DNA from: Agaricus subrufescens
Lineage: Eukaryota; Basidiomycota; Agaricomycetes; Agaricales; Agaricaceae
Length of the DNA: 64,000 nucleotides
Reading direction: 5' to 3'
NCBI GenBank assembly: GCA_029945375.1
Contig: CM057058.1
Coordinates: 1,178,001 to 1,242,000, forward strand
Shown here piece after piece: positions 1 through 15,017 of the stretch (positions are counted from its first letter, which is position 1; each line of letters opens with the position of its first letter). The notes under the pieces were generated by a model. That model searched no databases and was not told the DNA's origin. It saw only the letters and a list, made by a program, of their open reading frames with translations. The translations under genes were made by a program, and so were the position numbers.

Positions 1-2
1 AC

Positions 3-868
3 CTCTTCATTACCTCAAAACTCTGGAACAGTTTCCACGAGAAAGACAAAGTGGAGCCCATCGTCCGCCAACAACTGAAGTGGTGGGGTATCGAGTACGC
101 CTGTCCTACACTTATTCGTCTCACACAGAACACCTGATAAATCAATTCCCAGATACTTTGATCTCTTCCTGATCCACTTCCCCGTCGCTCTCAAATACGT
201 AGACTACACAAAATTCTATCCCACAGGATGGACATACAAGGATGAACACGACCATGACCACGGCGTCAAACCCGCCAACGTCCCCATCCGTGAAACATGG
301 GAAGCCATGGAAGAACTCGTCTCAAAAAAGCTCGCCCGCTCAATCGGCGTATCCAACTTCCAAGGCTCCCTCCTCATGGACGTTCTCCGCTACGCCAAAG
401 TCCCCGTCTCAGTCCTCCAAATCGAACATCACCCCTACCTCGCCCAACCCAACCTCATCTCCCTCGCCAAACAAGAAGGCATCGCCGTCACCGCCTACTC
501 ATCTTTTGGTCCTCAAAGCTTCATAGAACTAGGATGGGAAAAAGCCAAGAAACTCCAACCTCTCTTCCAACATCCCCTAATCGTTTCAATTGCCAAAGCT
601 CACAACAGGTCTCCCGCCCAAGTCCTCCTTCGATGGTCAACTCAACGCGGCATCGCTATCATTCCCAAGAGTAATTCCACGGAACGCTTGCAAGAAAATC
701 TTGACTCTCTCAATATTGAACTCACTCAAAAAGAGATTGATGATATTTCAGGTTTGGATGAGAATATTCGATTCAATGAACCTGTCGATGTGGGTATTAA
801 ACACCTGTGTGTTATTATGATCTCACAATTTCCCTCAGTACCTTGGCACACTTCATATCTTTGCCTGA
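3..868 (+). CDS. Aldo/keto reductase, xylose-reductase type (5' end outside window)
   Basis: NAD(P)H-dependent aldose reductase of the AKR superfamily, expected in the cytosol to reduce D-xylose and related aldoses to polyols. The window starts inside the gene, so the N-terminus is missing. I read exons 3-94, 153-789 and 839-868, with GT-AG introns of 58 and 49 bp; the joins keep frame. Visible motifs are the TSKLW lysine and LIHFP histidine of the catalytic tetrad, GVSNF, and the NADPH-binding IPKSN followed by ERLQENL. The second splice gives a C-terminus ending in IFA, as in xylose reductases; without it the frame runs on as nonsense. It converges on the glucosamine synthase gene. Family is certain; substrate is inferred from the IPKSN and IFA signatures. 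Confidence 0.9.
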
Positions 869-1237
869 GCTGGCTGGTAAATAAATGTTTATATATAAGA
901 TATTACTGTCGAGCAATTGGATACCAAATGTATATGGTGCGACTATTACACTTTTCATATGATTCGCCCAGGACTGAGGACTCAACAAAATAACTGCAAG
1001 TCAAGGCCACAATTTAAAACCGACTCTCGAAACACATTGTCTGTTTATAGAGTAATGATTTCCATAGAACATTCTCATCAATTACTTTTATCCTGAGGTA
1101 ACACAAATCTAATACCAACACATTCCGTCCATAAGAAAAAGCGATAGTCCATGATCGATGCAGTACATGATTTTCTACGATTCAATGAAAGAAAAACGAA
1201 GTCCAAAACCAAGGGCCTGGGCACTTGTAAAAAAAGA
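869..1237. other. Intergenic, between two convergent 3' ends
   Basis: AT-rich 3' flanks of the reductase (+) and the glucosamine synthase (-). I see no open frame of note and no RNA gene. Confidence 0.6.
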
Positions 1238-3713
<2,476 letters not shown>

Positions 3714-6700
3714 GTCTGATAGGCGAAGAAAAAGGAGCTAGAAACAAGTCAAGATGCGTGAGGAGAGCTGGGCGTCGCAGGCGGTGACGAAGACAGACCT
3801 TCTGGATATATGAGGGGATAAAAGAGACGAACGACGCGTGATGTAAGAAACGGGACAAGATGGGGCGGAAGAGGCACGCCTATATTGGCCCGCCAAAGAC
3901 CAAACAGGCGCACACAAATCATTGCTATCTCAACGGACGGCATCGCCTTCCCGCTCCATCATGGCCCCTACGGGCTCGGGCTGTGCAAGCTGCACTCCAA
4001 ACCCTGTCACTCTGTGATCAACCGTCGCGCTGGACTCTGCAGTTTTGAACCCCAGGCGACGCGAATCCTGACATATAGAAATCAGACCCCCTTGTGATCA
4101 CCTCGCTAGTCCGGAAACCCTTGATCTGATCTCGTAAAACTCCCGATTCGAGGTGTTTGTTACATACGTGGATGCCTGCTGACTGAACTAAGTCTGGGCT
4201 TGCTGCCCGATAACGTTTAAAGAACCTAATGTTTACTCTGGAAAATTTGAATTGTACGTCAAACGGCCTACGGCACCCGGCGTACTGGCCTGAGCGTACC
4301 TGAACAACTATCTGATGTTCGGCGCGCCTATGAAAGTATAAGCTGTCATAATCACAATTTTACCTATGTCACCGCTGAAGTTCCCTATCAGCAGGAGAGC
4401 GCTCTACACCTTCCCCGTTGCCCGAAAGCGTGTCCCAGACTACGCGACTAGCACTTACCATAAGGAGATTTTCCAACAAAAAATGTCGGTACCTCTTAAC
4501 AGCCGCCATCATCGATCATCCCTGCAAGCACAGTGCTAAATTTGACGTACAGAAAACATCCCTCAGCCGAACGGAACTGGACACGCAAAGAACACGCAAA
4601 GGACACGTTTGAAAAACGGAGAGATCCTCTATCATCCTTGCAGTAGTCATAGAAGCACAATGCCAAGTCAATTTGGACGATGTACCCCTTTTCATAAAAC
4701 TATCGAATGGCGCAATTCACCCCTCGCGGCCTGGCTCGCCTTCGGGTCAGTGTTGTACCGTCAAGGTTCTGGAACGAAAGAAGAAATGATCGACTCACAG
4801 TATGAACAGTTCATTCCATTAATAGCGGTCTCCCTAATAATATAAGCATCATGGTTACTCGCTTGCTTTGGTGAAGTACACAATATATTTGCGAAAATGC
4901 CGGTGCTAGTATTCGCTACTACGCCGACCCTGCATCCACCAGAACAGTGAGACTACTTCCTGAACAGCACATACATTCCCGCCCACCCTGTGTATGATAT
5001 TCAGCGTCCCCTGAGCCAGTGCTCCCGACTATATATGTTTCACTGTTATCTCCTACAGCAAAACAAATCAGCGCTGATACTGGCTGATTCTGACGGTATC
5101 TTGCTGGAAACTTGTACCATGGGGAAGCTAATCAAAATATGTCAACAAAAAAAGGGACATGCTCAAAGGAGTTGTTGAATTAAGGCGCGGCAGATCTAAG
5201 GTAGAGATCTCAATTATTTCTTAAAGAACCTCTGTCTCAGTCGCATAATACTTTGAACTCATGATAATGAATGAGGAAATCCTATCATCTTGGGAGGTTG
5301 AATCTATGTTATAGGACTAATGACGCGGAGAAGGCATTGAAACTCAGCCGTCGACTTGTATGGTGCTGTTAGATATTTATATTATTTATATTGAGGCATC
5401 TCATTCACACAAGTACAACGATAGTGCGCAGTATGATGCTCAGCGCTCAAGAGGCGCAGAGACTTTAATGAGACTTGCGCGCTGGTTTAACAAAAACGAA
5501 AACAAAAATAGAACTCAAAAACCTCGAAAGATACAAGCCAATTCGCTGCAGAAATTCTCCTTATGATGGCCGTTTACACACCGCACCAATGTTATTGAGC
5601 ATCCGGCATCTTTTGGCCTTGTAATTCAGCTTTGAACAATGAATTGAATGATTAAGTTGCGATTTTTAGGTGGCGCGCGGTACTTGAACTCAAATGATTG
5701 AATTTAAAATCGTCCCCACGTGGCCGGGCAATTGAGGAATATCGCATTTGCAATTAGCATAGTAGCACAGCCCTGATCCTGTTCAGCGGCCTAAGATCCC
5801 CAGGTGGGAGATCTCAAAACAAAACACAAAAACCCGGATTGTTGAACACGGCACAGTCAGTCCAAACAAAAGAGGGAAACCTGACGTCATAGCACTTATC
5901 GCTCAAATAATGTACTGAACCCCGTTCATATGCAAAACAGGGTCGGTGAGCTGGAAACTCCGAACAAGTCGTCTATAATAATTCTTTGGTTGCTAAGAAT
6001 CGGCATGCCGTTCCAGTAAGATTCCACCACCACCCAATGATATTGTGCTGACACAACACGTAGCTTCCACGGTGCTCGTTTCATTTGTGAACATAGATAG
6101 CGCAATAAATGGATTCATTGGCCTGTTCATACAGGTCTCCTATGGGCACGCATAAACGTCGAACTGTAATTCCAAGGGAAGATTCGACCATCAGCCTTCT
6201 GCTTCTAGTGAGATATTCATAGCTCTCTACCTAACAGTTTCTGGGCTTAAATACAAATTTTCGTTCCGACTAGGTCATTATGTCCACATCACCCAGCGTC
6301 TTTGAGGTAAATGGCACGCATAATTTGAGCTGCGGCGGCGAGCCATGTGCATTTGCGTGGGTTTTCAATTATAGTCACGGAGGAGAATAAGCTCCAGTGA
6401 GATTTTGCTGAGTCGAGCCCTAGAGAATAGCGGTCACTTAAAGAGTCAGAATCTTTCCAGCAGAGAGGAGAAATATTCAACAGTTTGTGTACGTTTGGGG
6501 CCAATGGGTTGAGATGCCGCCTGTCAATAAAACCGGTCACTTTCCTCCATCCCGTCTTTGACAGGCGTGAAACCTAGATTTTGTCCCATTGACTTGGCCG
6601 TCAATAGAAATCGGGTAGCGCAAGAAAGATGCAGGTTCCCACGTCTTGCAACCTTTTGCCCCAAAAGCGTCCCTGCAGTGTTGCCCAAGAATTAGCCAGC

Positions 6701-8306
6701 CAATCTCAACATACACCAATAACACATTCTCCCTGGTATTAGGACAACGACCGTCCTTTAACACCCACTGCTTCTCTACTGCCACGCGCAGCCGTCCAAA
6801 AGGGCCGAGCACTCCTCTCAATTTGTTGGCGATGACCGCAGCCAAGAGGACGCGAGATGGGCTGTGCTCAGTAATTCTACCTCGGACGACGAGGCGCTGT
6901 TTCTCCTTGACGACAGAGTAGAGGCTACCAAACTTGACGATCCATCGAACCTAGAAGGTCTCTGGTTAGTCGCGCGGGGTAATGAGGATGCAGCAATTAG
7001 GTCAGGGGGCAGGGAGGTTTTGCGGTCCGCATGTAAGCATCGTCACCTTCCCATCATATTACTCGCGGTTCAAGACGGGCGCTGTTGTTCAGGTAACAAC
7101 TAGGCTCTCCAGTCAACAGCCATTCTGCATTAGCAGCGGTCATTTTTCACCCCGAGGCAGACTGCAAGCTCGCCATCCCTCGATCCCATTTGGATGACTC
7201 GTACACGTGATGGCATTCTTGTTACTACGTCGCCGGGACAGAAGCCTTCGAAAGCACATCAGTGTTATATTCGAAACCCAGCCCAGTGACGATCAGTTGA
7301 ACACGAATGGTAGTTTTCTCCCAAGTTCCTGACACCTGGAATAGCAGGCCTCGATCACAGAGCAAGACATCAACACTACCGCTTCTGGGGCTGACATTCT
7401 CGCATCTCGGTTCTAGTTGAATGCTGGATCCCTGGATTCAGGGGCTTGTAATACGGTCTCCTGAAGAAGCCTTCTGCGTAGCTTCCGTCTGACTCTGGTC
7501 GCCACCCTATGCCCTGCGCGCCACTCGGGTGATGTGACACACTGCTGCTCAGAGTCAAAATGAATGGCCGGTGTTAGTGGGAGAATTCCTGGTAAAGCTA
7601 CACGTCCATTGAATAGCCCAGGCCAGCGTGTGGATCCTCAAGACCCGAAAGATTGGGGTAGCACTGTTCGTCATTTCTAGTAACCCTGTCAGTATATGGT
7701 TTCTCATACTCATGCTGTCTTCCCTCGAAGCTAGCGGTTTGATTTGCTCCCATATCATGCCCCTTTGTGACGTATTTCCTGATCGGGTTGGAAGCATCCG
7801 CGTGCATTCACTTTCCTAGCTCCTTTCCTTCATTGTATGACTTCGGGTCGGGAACGGATAAAACAGATTCAACCCCCTTCCGTCGCGGAACGACAACTAA
7901 GACTGTACAAGCTGTCATCGGGTGCGAACTAGCCGGACATTTGGTCCATTGTAAGCTGCCATGCTTCAAGTTGCTGACGTGACCTAGAAGATGATCTTTT
8001 CGGGCTCGGTACTCATACCTTGCGAATGTTCACATGAAACACCGATTATCCCTGGCTTTGTTGCAAGTGAGACTGTTCGTGAAGATTATTTCGCATCCAC
8101 ACACTCACCAGTTACACTGTCCATGACGTGTTTGGCGTACAACGGGATGAATAATGATAGGTCCAATATTTGATGTGTGCCTCGATAAGTTACTACCTCT
8201 CACTCCACGTGATTGGACGATTGAAGAAGCGTTTATTCTATGCAGCCATCAAAAGTTCAGCGACCGAGTAGCTTTAGCAAGCTTTCATCTATTTCCTCCA
8301 CCCGAC
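3714..8306. other. 4.6-kb region with no supportable gene
   Basis: The first few hundred bases are the upstream region of the glucosamine synthase. Beyond that there are only short open frames on both strands with no recognisable domain, no consistent intron joins and no repeats I could pair. Two reading frames around 6289-6845 (-) are the longest but look random. Possibly decayed sequence. Confidence 0.4.
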
Positions 8307-9343
8307 ATGCTCTCTCAGCCTCCGCTATTTCACCTCGCTAATCTCCCAGTCGAACTACAACGAGAAATTCTTTGCATATGTGCCCGGGGAAACATGCCGG
8401 ATGCTATACGACTCGTCCGCGTGTCCAAAGTGGTTTGCCATTGGTGAGTCAGGAGCGGGAGGTGCCAACGTCAGCTGTGGTCTTACTCCGGCGGTTTTAG
8501 GATATCTCCAGTGATCTATAACATGGTCACATTGGGTTCCGACGATACCGTCTTATTCATGCGCACTCTTGTCTCTAAACCGGCAATATTCTTTGCGACG
8601 AACGTCAAGTCACTATGTCTGTCGATATCCGTCGAACCTCAGGATGCAGAACGAATTTTAGCGGTTTGCACAGGGGTGAGAAGCCTTGCTTTTTGGGTCG
8701 ACTACATCTCCACGCTTCCACCGACCTCGATGTACCGACTCATTGCCCCCCTTCCCCTCAGAAAGCTTTCCATCGAGGTCCACCATCTCCAAGCCTTATG
8801 CGAGGCACTCGGCGAGCCTGGTTACGCCGACCAGTCTTGGCATGTCGCACTCACACAACTCGACATAGTTTTCTGGGAAGATGATGACGAGCCGGATATT
8901 CTTTCCTACCTCACGCAGCTGAAATCTCTCTCACGCTTAGGCCTATGGAACCCGCATGGTCTTGTCAACGAGAATTTTGTCTCTTGTATACTGGGTGCCT
9001 GCAAACACCTAGAAATTTTACTCCTCGTTGTTGACGAGGATGACTCCGACCCGGCCCCTTCACCATTCCAAGATCCACGCGTTGTCTTCATGCCTTATCC
9101 ACCCCAGATAATTCAAGATTGGGAAGCGTCGTTTGTAGGACGAACAAACACCTGGTCCCAGGCGATGGAAATTTTTTTTGCCAACGCTAAGGCTCGGCAT
9201 GAGTCTGATGGCACATCAGGTAAGTGAAATCAAAAGTCGTTCAAATGTCACCAGCGCCGCCTCACAGTTCATTCTCTTTCGTAGCAGAAGCTCCAGACGT
9301 AGCCTCGGACCATCAGACTATCGAAGACTCTACGAATCCCTAA
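8307..9343 (+). CDS. F-box-type protein, uncharacterised
   Basis: Exons 8307-8443, 8501-9219 and 9285-9343 (introns 57 and 65 bp) give 304 aa. Near the N-terminus the segment NLPVELQREIL looks like the first helix of an F-box, which would dock to Skp1 in an SCF ubiquitin ligase. The rest has spaced leucine-rich segments (VKSLCLSI, LPLRKLSIEVHHL, LTQLDIVF, LEILLLVVDED) of the type seen in the many Agaricomycete F-box proteins that score rows of short leucine-rich units. The chosen ATG sits just before the F-box; the frame is open about 50 codons further upstream, so the start is uncertain. The last exon is only 19 codons. No target can be inferred. Confidence 0.72.
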
Positions 9344-10936
9344 GGGTTTGTAGCTACTGGACGGTATTACCGTTCAGGCTGAATATAAAATCTTTTTGCT
9401 ACATCTGATCCATCAGAAAAATTCTTTCCCCCGATCTACGGCTTGATGATCAATAATGTCGTACTATGCCTTCTTCAGTTTGTGGGCCTTTCAAAGAACC
9501 CTAGTTTTCGATTATTGAAGTTGTCTGTCCAATGCATTTTGTCACGTCCCCATGCACCGGACTATTGTATATGCCGCCGGAGGTTTAAGGTAATGATGCC
9601 GAGAAAGGGCGTAGCTCGGTAAATTCTTCGGACTTAATGCAACTTGATTGGCTAGTGCGTAATGATCCCAACTTCTATTGCCACTCCATTGCAGTTTGTA
9701 CTGGCTCCATTCATGTCTTGGCTAATTGAACTTTTGTTGAGTGACGGCAGAGTTGAGTGTCGAGCCTTGGACCCTTGATAAATTAAACGGCGAGTATGTA
9801 TATCGGGCTAGCAACACCGTTCGGAGGTTTCCTATCTTTCTTCATGTTTGACCTCTGGAAGTTTTCCAAAGCGGAAGGACCATGAGACGATATACAATGA
9901 TGATTACAAGCAGTGTATCATGTCAGACCTAAAAATCAAGAATTACCTATCGCCATTCTCACTTACAAATCACAAAAGGAGCTAATAAACCCAAGATAAG
10001 TCCAACGGCAGAGCGCTAGGTCTTAATCGCGTCCGAATCCTGAAAGTAAAATTCTTAGTATTCAGGAAAAAATTCCGAGAGAGGAGTCCAGAAATAAACG
10101 GATGCGCCCATATCAATCTCCGAGGGCCTAGTAGAAGGTATCAAATTCAAGGTACTATGATCTTCATGAGAATAGAGTGGTAGACGACAAACACTTGCAG
10201 GCTACCACAGAATGTAATTTTTAACCATAGTAGTCAAGGAAAACTGATGGTAACTTCATATAGTGGAGATATGACCTCACGGCGTCAGGCTGCCCATGCG
10301 GCGATGGTGTTGAGAAGCTCCTCAAAACTCGAAATATCATTAGGTACGCCGGCTGTGTATTAGTGTCGAGTCATATATAGTCCCCCAAATTCATTACTTT
10401 CAATGAGCTATAAGATGCTAATGACATCGGCGTTGAGATGATTCCACGTTCATATAGCTTGCGACACGGCTGTGGGTATTAAATGTCAAACAAAGGATAC
10501 TTCTGATGAGCCCAACGTATGCCGAGGGTATCCTCTTCGATGACATGGGAGTATCATTCGGCAACGATCTCCATTATTAGCAGCAATGAGAACAGGTCCA
10601 ATGCGTAGTTGGTCCTCACATTCTTTTCCCTGTTGATCGGCTGCGCAAAGTATTGATTTCGGGCTATTAATAGCTCTAAAAAACGAAGTGGCAGGCGACG
10701 TGATTAATTTGTTGATCTACGTAATGGACATTCAAAAATTCGACGATCAACATTTGGGGCCTGTCTTTTATTGCCCACCACAAAATTACCTCCTTCGCTA
10801 GCAGATGACCTATACCGTGGTGTCAAGTATCCACAGCATATGAAAGATCCGCGGGGCCGATTGTGAGACGGGACAGTCGATCATAGGGTTGACCGAGAAG
10901 AGGATGAGTCGCTCTTTGGTGTGCCCGTGATTTGTA
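9344..10936. other. Intergenic, 1.6 kb
   Basis: No long open frame on either strand, no RNA gene and no paired repeat that I can see. It lies between the 3' end of the F-box gene (+) and the 3' end of the lipase (-). Confidence 0.5.
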
Positions 10937-12609
10937 CTATGATTTTATGGAACTTCTCCTGCTCGCGGGCACTCGAGTTGTATGTTTCTGCATTATTGCC
11001 TGATAGCGGTCGCTCCAACCATCCTTATCAAACCCGGATTTGACCAACCATTCCATTCGTCTCAAGAAACAGCCCTCCATATCGCGTTCGTTGTAGTAAT
11101 TGTGACCGCCTAAGGGTGAAAGTGGTATCGAGTCGGGCGTTGTTAGAAAGGGCGGGTTGTTGTGTGGTACGTGAGGCAAAGATGGGGTCTCCGGCGCAGG
11201 TTGTGGATCAGGTGTAATCTGAGATGAATTACCGGAGGGGGTTGAATGTACGGATTCAACATGAAACAATCCGCACTCCCTTTCGCTTTCAGGCACTCTG
11301 TATGTTTTCCCGCGGATGGTATAAAGTGGCTGCTGAGCAAAATGTCTGTAGCCAAAAACCATGAGGGGCAGCGCGTGCACACCTGCATTGCCTTGAGATC
11401 AACCGGTGGAGAGAAGGATAAAACGTACCGTCATTATAAGCTTTGACGCTCCATTCCTGAATTGGAATACCATATTCATGTTCATGCCGTTTCTTCAAGG
11501 CGACCCAATGGTCCACTAGCCCTTGGTTTCCGGTCCGTGGCTCGCCGAAAGTTATGATCTGTAGACTATGGATTCCTAACCGTTGGAGATGGGATTCTTG
11601 AGCCTTCTTAACGTCGAGCGGAAGCAAGCGATTTCCGTTTTGTTCTGGATCAGAGTATGGCGAGAGGAGATCCATGCATAAAAGGTGAGCGATTGCCCCT
11701 CCCATACTGTGGCCGGTTACGACCAACTCACGTAGCACGCTATCAGTGCTATAGAAGTCTCCCATCGATTCTGGTTGACACTCGTCAGGTTCTAGCTGCA
11801 GCCCTGCAGTGATGCTCTCGATGAGCTGGGCTCTCATGCCCTTGTACAATTCCCAAAATCCAGTATGAACCGTCGCTGGGGTATCCGGGGCACCAGGGTA
11901 GGGCCTCCTTGTTGCCCGTAGATCATGAATTGCTTGTTGTATGGATGATGTTCCACTTATAGTGACGATAATTTGTTGACGTTGACGAGAACATCGGCAC
12001 TTCGGAATCTCGCGGTGTCCGGCATCGAGATCAGAATTTGGTAAACTCGGCCGACTAAAAGCCCCTGCTTCTGGCTTGAGCTTGGCACAGTCCTGATTAT
12101 GGATCCATCTTGAAAAGACGGCGGCAGGCAGATTGGCGACAGTACTTTTTGTGTGTTCCAACAATCGCACACCACTGCTGGTAGCAGAATACCCTTTGTT
12201 TTGGTCTTCAGGCAGTGGAAGGGCGGCAGATAGGTAAGGCTCTGGAGAGAGAGCGTAGAACTCTTCCAACGGAAAACCGGGTCGGCATAACGAGTTATAG
12301 TTGTCGAGGAGTTTGTCTAAGGAAAGGAAAGCATAGATTACCTCCGCGAATTGCCCTAGAGAGCGTCAGCATGGTAGTCGGCTTCAGAATCTCACGATAC
12401 TCGCCTATTTCTCGAAGCCAAAAGACCAAATCCTCAGAGACAGCGTCTTCCTCCTTCAGGCGATAGTTTGAATACCCGGAAACCAGCTTGGACACCCAAC
12501 GGAAATTCTCCTGTTTCTCAGCAGTATACATGAGCCGCTGCGCGTCTGTTAGCTCTAGATCATCCTTTGTTGTCGTGCGGAATATCTGCAAGGAGCGGAG
12601 AATGCCCAT
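10937..12609 (-). CDS. Class 3 (Rhizomucor-type) lipase, probably intracellular
   Basis: An alpha/beta hydrolase expected to cleave acyl esters of glycerides. Introns 12356-12395 (40 bp) and 11383-11428 (46 bp) give 528 aa. The nucleophile elbow is GHSMGG, followed by the fold-typical FGEPRTGNQ; the catalytic His is probably in GGHNYYNE near the C-terminus, as in class 3 lipases. Upstream is a lid-side segment with VTISGTSS and VHTGFWELY. About 115 residues of helical N-terminus precede the core. I see no signal peptide, which argues for an intracellular or membrane-associated enzyme rather than a secreted one. The first intron was chosen because it alone gives an uninterrupted frame (EYRQFAEVIYAFLSLDKLL). 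Family is certain; substrate unknown. Confidence 0.9.
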
Positions 12610-12689
12610 AGCTGGGCGTGCGGAAGGTTAGACAGGGTTGATGGGCCGCGGTATTCAAAAGCTGTGCTCCGATCGGGCCGGAAAAAGCT

Positions 12690-12774
12690 TTCCCTCTAGC
12701 CGACTTGAACGACTGACCTCGTCATGTGCCAGGAATATACTAGTGACGCGCTCTACCAACTGAGCTAAGAGGGA
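12690..12774 (-). tRNA. tRNA-Thr (anticodon AGT) with a 12-nt intron
   Basis: The minus strand folds into a complete cloverleaf: 7-bp acceptor stem (TCCCTCT with AGAGGGA), D-arm GCTC...GAGC, anticodon stem CGTCA/TGACG, variable loop AGGTC and T-arm AGTCG/CGGCT around TTCAAGT. The anticodon loop is 19 nt; removing 12 nt directly after position 37 leaves a normal 7-nt loop with anticodon AGT. The 3' base at 12690 is the discriminator A. Intron position is the canonical one for eukaryotic tRNAs. It lies 80 bp upstream of the lipase start and is transcribed in the same direction. Confidence 0.88.
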
Positions 12775-12857
12775 CTCGGGCAGGTGACTAATCCTCGATC
12801 GCAGTTGCCGCTTTGAGTAAGTCGCGCAAACATGGTTGAATCTTGATCGAGCCATTC

Positions 12858-13865
12858 ATGCACCGGACAAAGCTTCAAAAACCTTTGCCCTACTCAGCTC
12901 CTGCCGGACAAACTCAGAGCAGAAACCATGTGCCGTTCACAAATCTTAGTCCTCAAACACCTGCTGAACACTATTGGGCCTCTCGGGCCTTGAAGGCAGA
13001 AGCACTCCTCTCTGCTCGCGAAAAACACTTTGAAGAGGTTGACAGGGTACGAGAAGACGGGGAACTCAAACGTCGGGTGCGGTTTTTTCCTTTCTACACC
13101 AACTAGTGACTCACCTGCCCTCGCTCAGGATGAGATGCTGAACCTAGAGACGCGGTACAAGGAAAAATACAACAACCTGGAAAGGCTTGTGGTATGTCGT
13201 CATTAAACGCCCCCGGTTTACTACTTATTCCTGCCACGTGCTTCAGACTGCTCTGGTCCTCGCAATGGCTTTCCTCCTGGTTCTTCTGACATATGTAGTG
13301 ATATGCTACAGCAACCACAACTCGTTCAACCCTCCAAATGCTCGAAGTTTTCCCCTTCTGTCTTTCTTATGGAGTTGGTCCGGCTTCCCCTATCTCAACA
13401 AGCAAGAACGAGATTCGAGTCGTTTCAACTTTCATCTGCATCTGCCGTCCCATTTTACCGTACCAATATTGTCTCCTTGGGCGTCTGTAGTAAGTATAGG
13501 TCATTACATGACGACGACACTGCAATTTCTTATAACGTCTTTCTGTTTTCTCCTTCTTCGCTCAGGTCGAGAATCAGACTTCAAATACCGTTGGCACTTC
13601 AACGTCATCCGGTTTCTGCAAAATTCTAACGATCTCACTACTCTGCATTACCGTCGCGAGCCTCACCATCTGGAAATATAACCGAGGGCTACACCGTCAT
13701 TCAGGCGAGAAACACGTCGGTCCCTCACAACTAGTTCCCTCAAACAGTATCCTACAACTTTTGGGAAACGTCCTGAATCCTGGTTTAACATCGATTGCTT
13801 TCTGGATGTGGGCATGGAATTGGGCATGTAAATTGCTTCGCCTGATCGGGTTTGGTCCTCGTTGA
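12858..13865 (+). CDS. Small coiled-coil membrane protein, uncharacterised
   Basis: I do not recognise this protein. Exons 12858-13076, 13129-13191, 13247-13489 and 13566-13865 (introns 52, 55 and 76 bp) give 274 aa in one frame. Residues about 45-95 are charged and heptad-like (RALKAEALLSAREKHF, then EDGELKRR and RYKEKYNNLERL), suggesting a short coiled coil. It runs directly into a transmembrane segment (LVLAMAFLLVLLTYVVICY). A second hydrophobic segment is ILTISLLCITVASLTIW, and the C-terminus is Trp-rich and hydrophobic (SIAFWMWAWNWACKLL). The layout resembles a membrane-anchored tether. All three splice junctions are good; the exact start could be moved. The gene begins about 80 bp from the tRNA and points away from it. 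Confidence 0.6.
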
Positions 13866-14409
13866 ACCGCTGAAACTCCATCATATCCGTCCGGGCACGC
13901 GATGGGAGTCGAACTCTTTCCAATACAACTGGGCGTGCCGCATGTCGCACCACATCCTCACTGCGCACGGCGGGTGGGTGTTGAATAAGTGATTGGGTGC
14001 TTCCTGATCTCCTTTCGGGGACCATGGACAACGCGAGCAAGGTCGTGCGTGTGTGTGGTTTGTGTGTGGTAATTGATTTCAGGGTATAAATCCGTAATAT
14101 CGGAAGTTGCTCGCATACTACGCCATGTTTCTGATAGTTGAAACCCCCACGTGTAACAATATCCCCGTCATTAATTTTACTCGAGCGGCCTTTTGTTGAG
14201 TAGAACGTTCGCGCACTGTAAAGGTTAAACGTTAATGAGTGGAGATATGGAGAGTCCTTATCGAAGCGGGGTTAACACGTCGGTCTTATCTCCATTAGGA
14301 ACCCTCCGTGTGAAAACTGATGGCGGCATTCGGATTGCCGGATCAGTCGGGTAATGTTACTTTCGTTTCCTTTCCAACTTCTTTCTCCCACCTCATACTC
14401 AACATCGTC
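13866..14409. other. Intergenic, promoter side of the next membrane protein
   Basis: No gene or repeat seen. It separates two co-directional small genes. Confidence 0.45.
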
Positions 14410-15017
14410 ATGTCGAACCCCAGACATCCCTTGTAAGTTAATTAACGAAAGCCGCATTTGCTTGCTTATTCTACTTTTCAGGGTCGTTGTCTTCTTAGTG
14501 CATATAGCTTTGGAAATTCCGTTAGCAATACAAGGGGTGTGGTCACCTGGTGTACTGCCGTTTTTACAACTAAACAATACGACCATTGTACTATTGAAGG
14601 TGCGTTTCTGGCTCCCATTCACCTTGTCTACATATTAATTATGGCATAGCTGTACTCCGCGTTATCGCTTTCGACATGCCTTATCTCTCTTTTGTGCTAC
14701 TCTTTACCCGACTTTCTGCCGGGAAAGCGCGCCCTCGCAATGGGTCTTTGTGTCTATCACAGTGTAGCTTCTACAGTTCTATTTCAGGCGCCACGATTCA
14801 TTCCCCATTCTTTGGGTCCTCTTGCGGAACAGTTGAGTCCTCGTTGTGCCGAAATTATGACAATCTCACATTATTCCATCCTTGCTCTAGATATAAAGTC
14901 ACCCCTGAAATTGTTTGGGGAACACTTCACGGTCTTGTTGGACTAGGCATGGTGGCATGGTGGCAAGTCACTGTACCCCTTACCAGTCTGGCTCGTGCCG
15001 CAGCCAAGAGTTCTTAA
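14410..15017 (+). CDS. Small four-helix membrane protein, uncharacterised
   Basis: Exons 14410-14432, 14482-14599, 14650-14831 and 14891-15017 (introns 49, 50, 59 bp) give 149 aa with every junction in phase. Four hydrophobic stretches are visible: VVVFLVHIALEIPLAI, LYSALSLSTCLISLLCY, ALAMGLCVYHSVASTVLF and IVWGTLHGLVGLGMVAWW. Helix 1 carries a His and a Glu, helix 3 a Tyr-His pair, and helix 4 a His, so buried polar residues recur. The third donor is GTTGAG, weaker than the others. I see no signal peptide cleavage site and cannot assign a family. A conserved fungal hypothetical protein is the best description. Confidence 0.65.

Noticed and set aside
6537..6845. 102-codon open frame (-) beginning MAAVIANKLRG
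   Set aside because: No domain, no splice continuation and no similarity I recognise; surrounded by similar random frames.
12311..12335. A 25-nt intron in the lipase gene (GTAATC...CTTAG)
   Set aside because: A 40-nt intron at 12356-12395 with a CTGAC branch-like site gives a continuous, more plausible protein, making the 25 nt coding.
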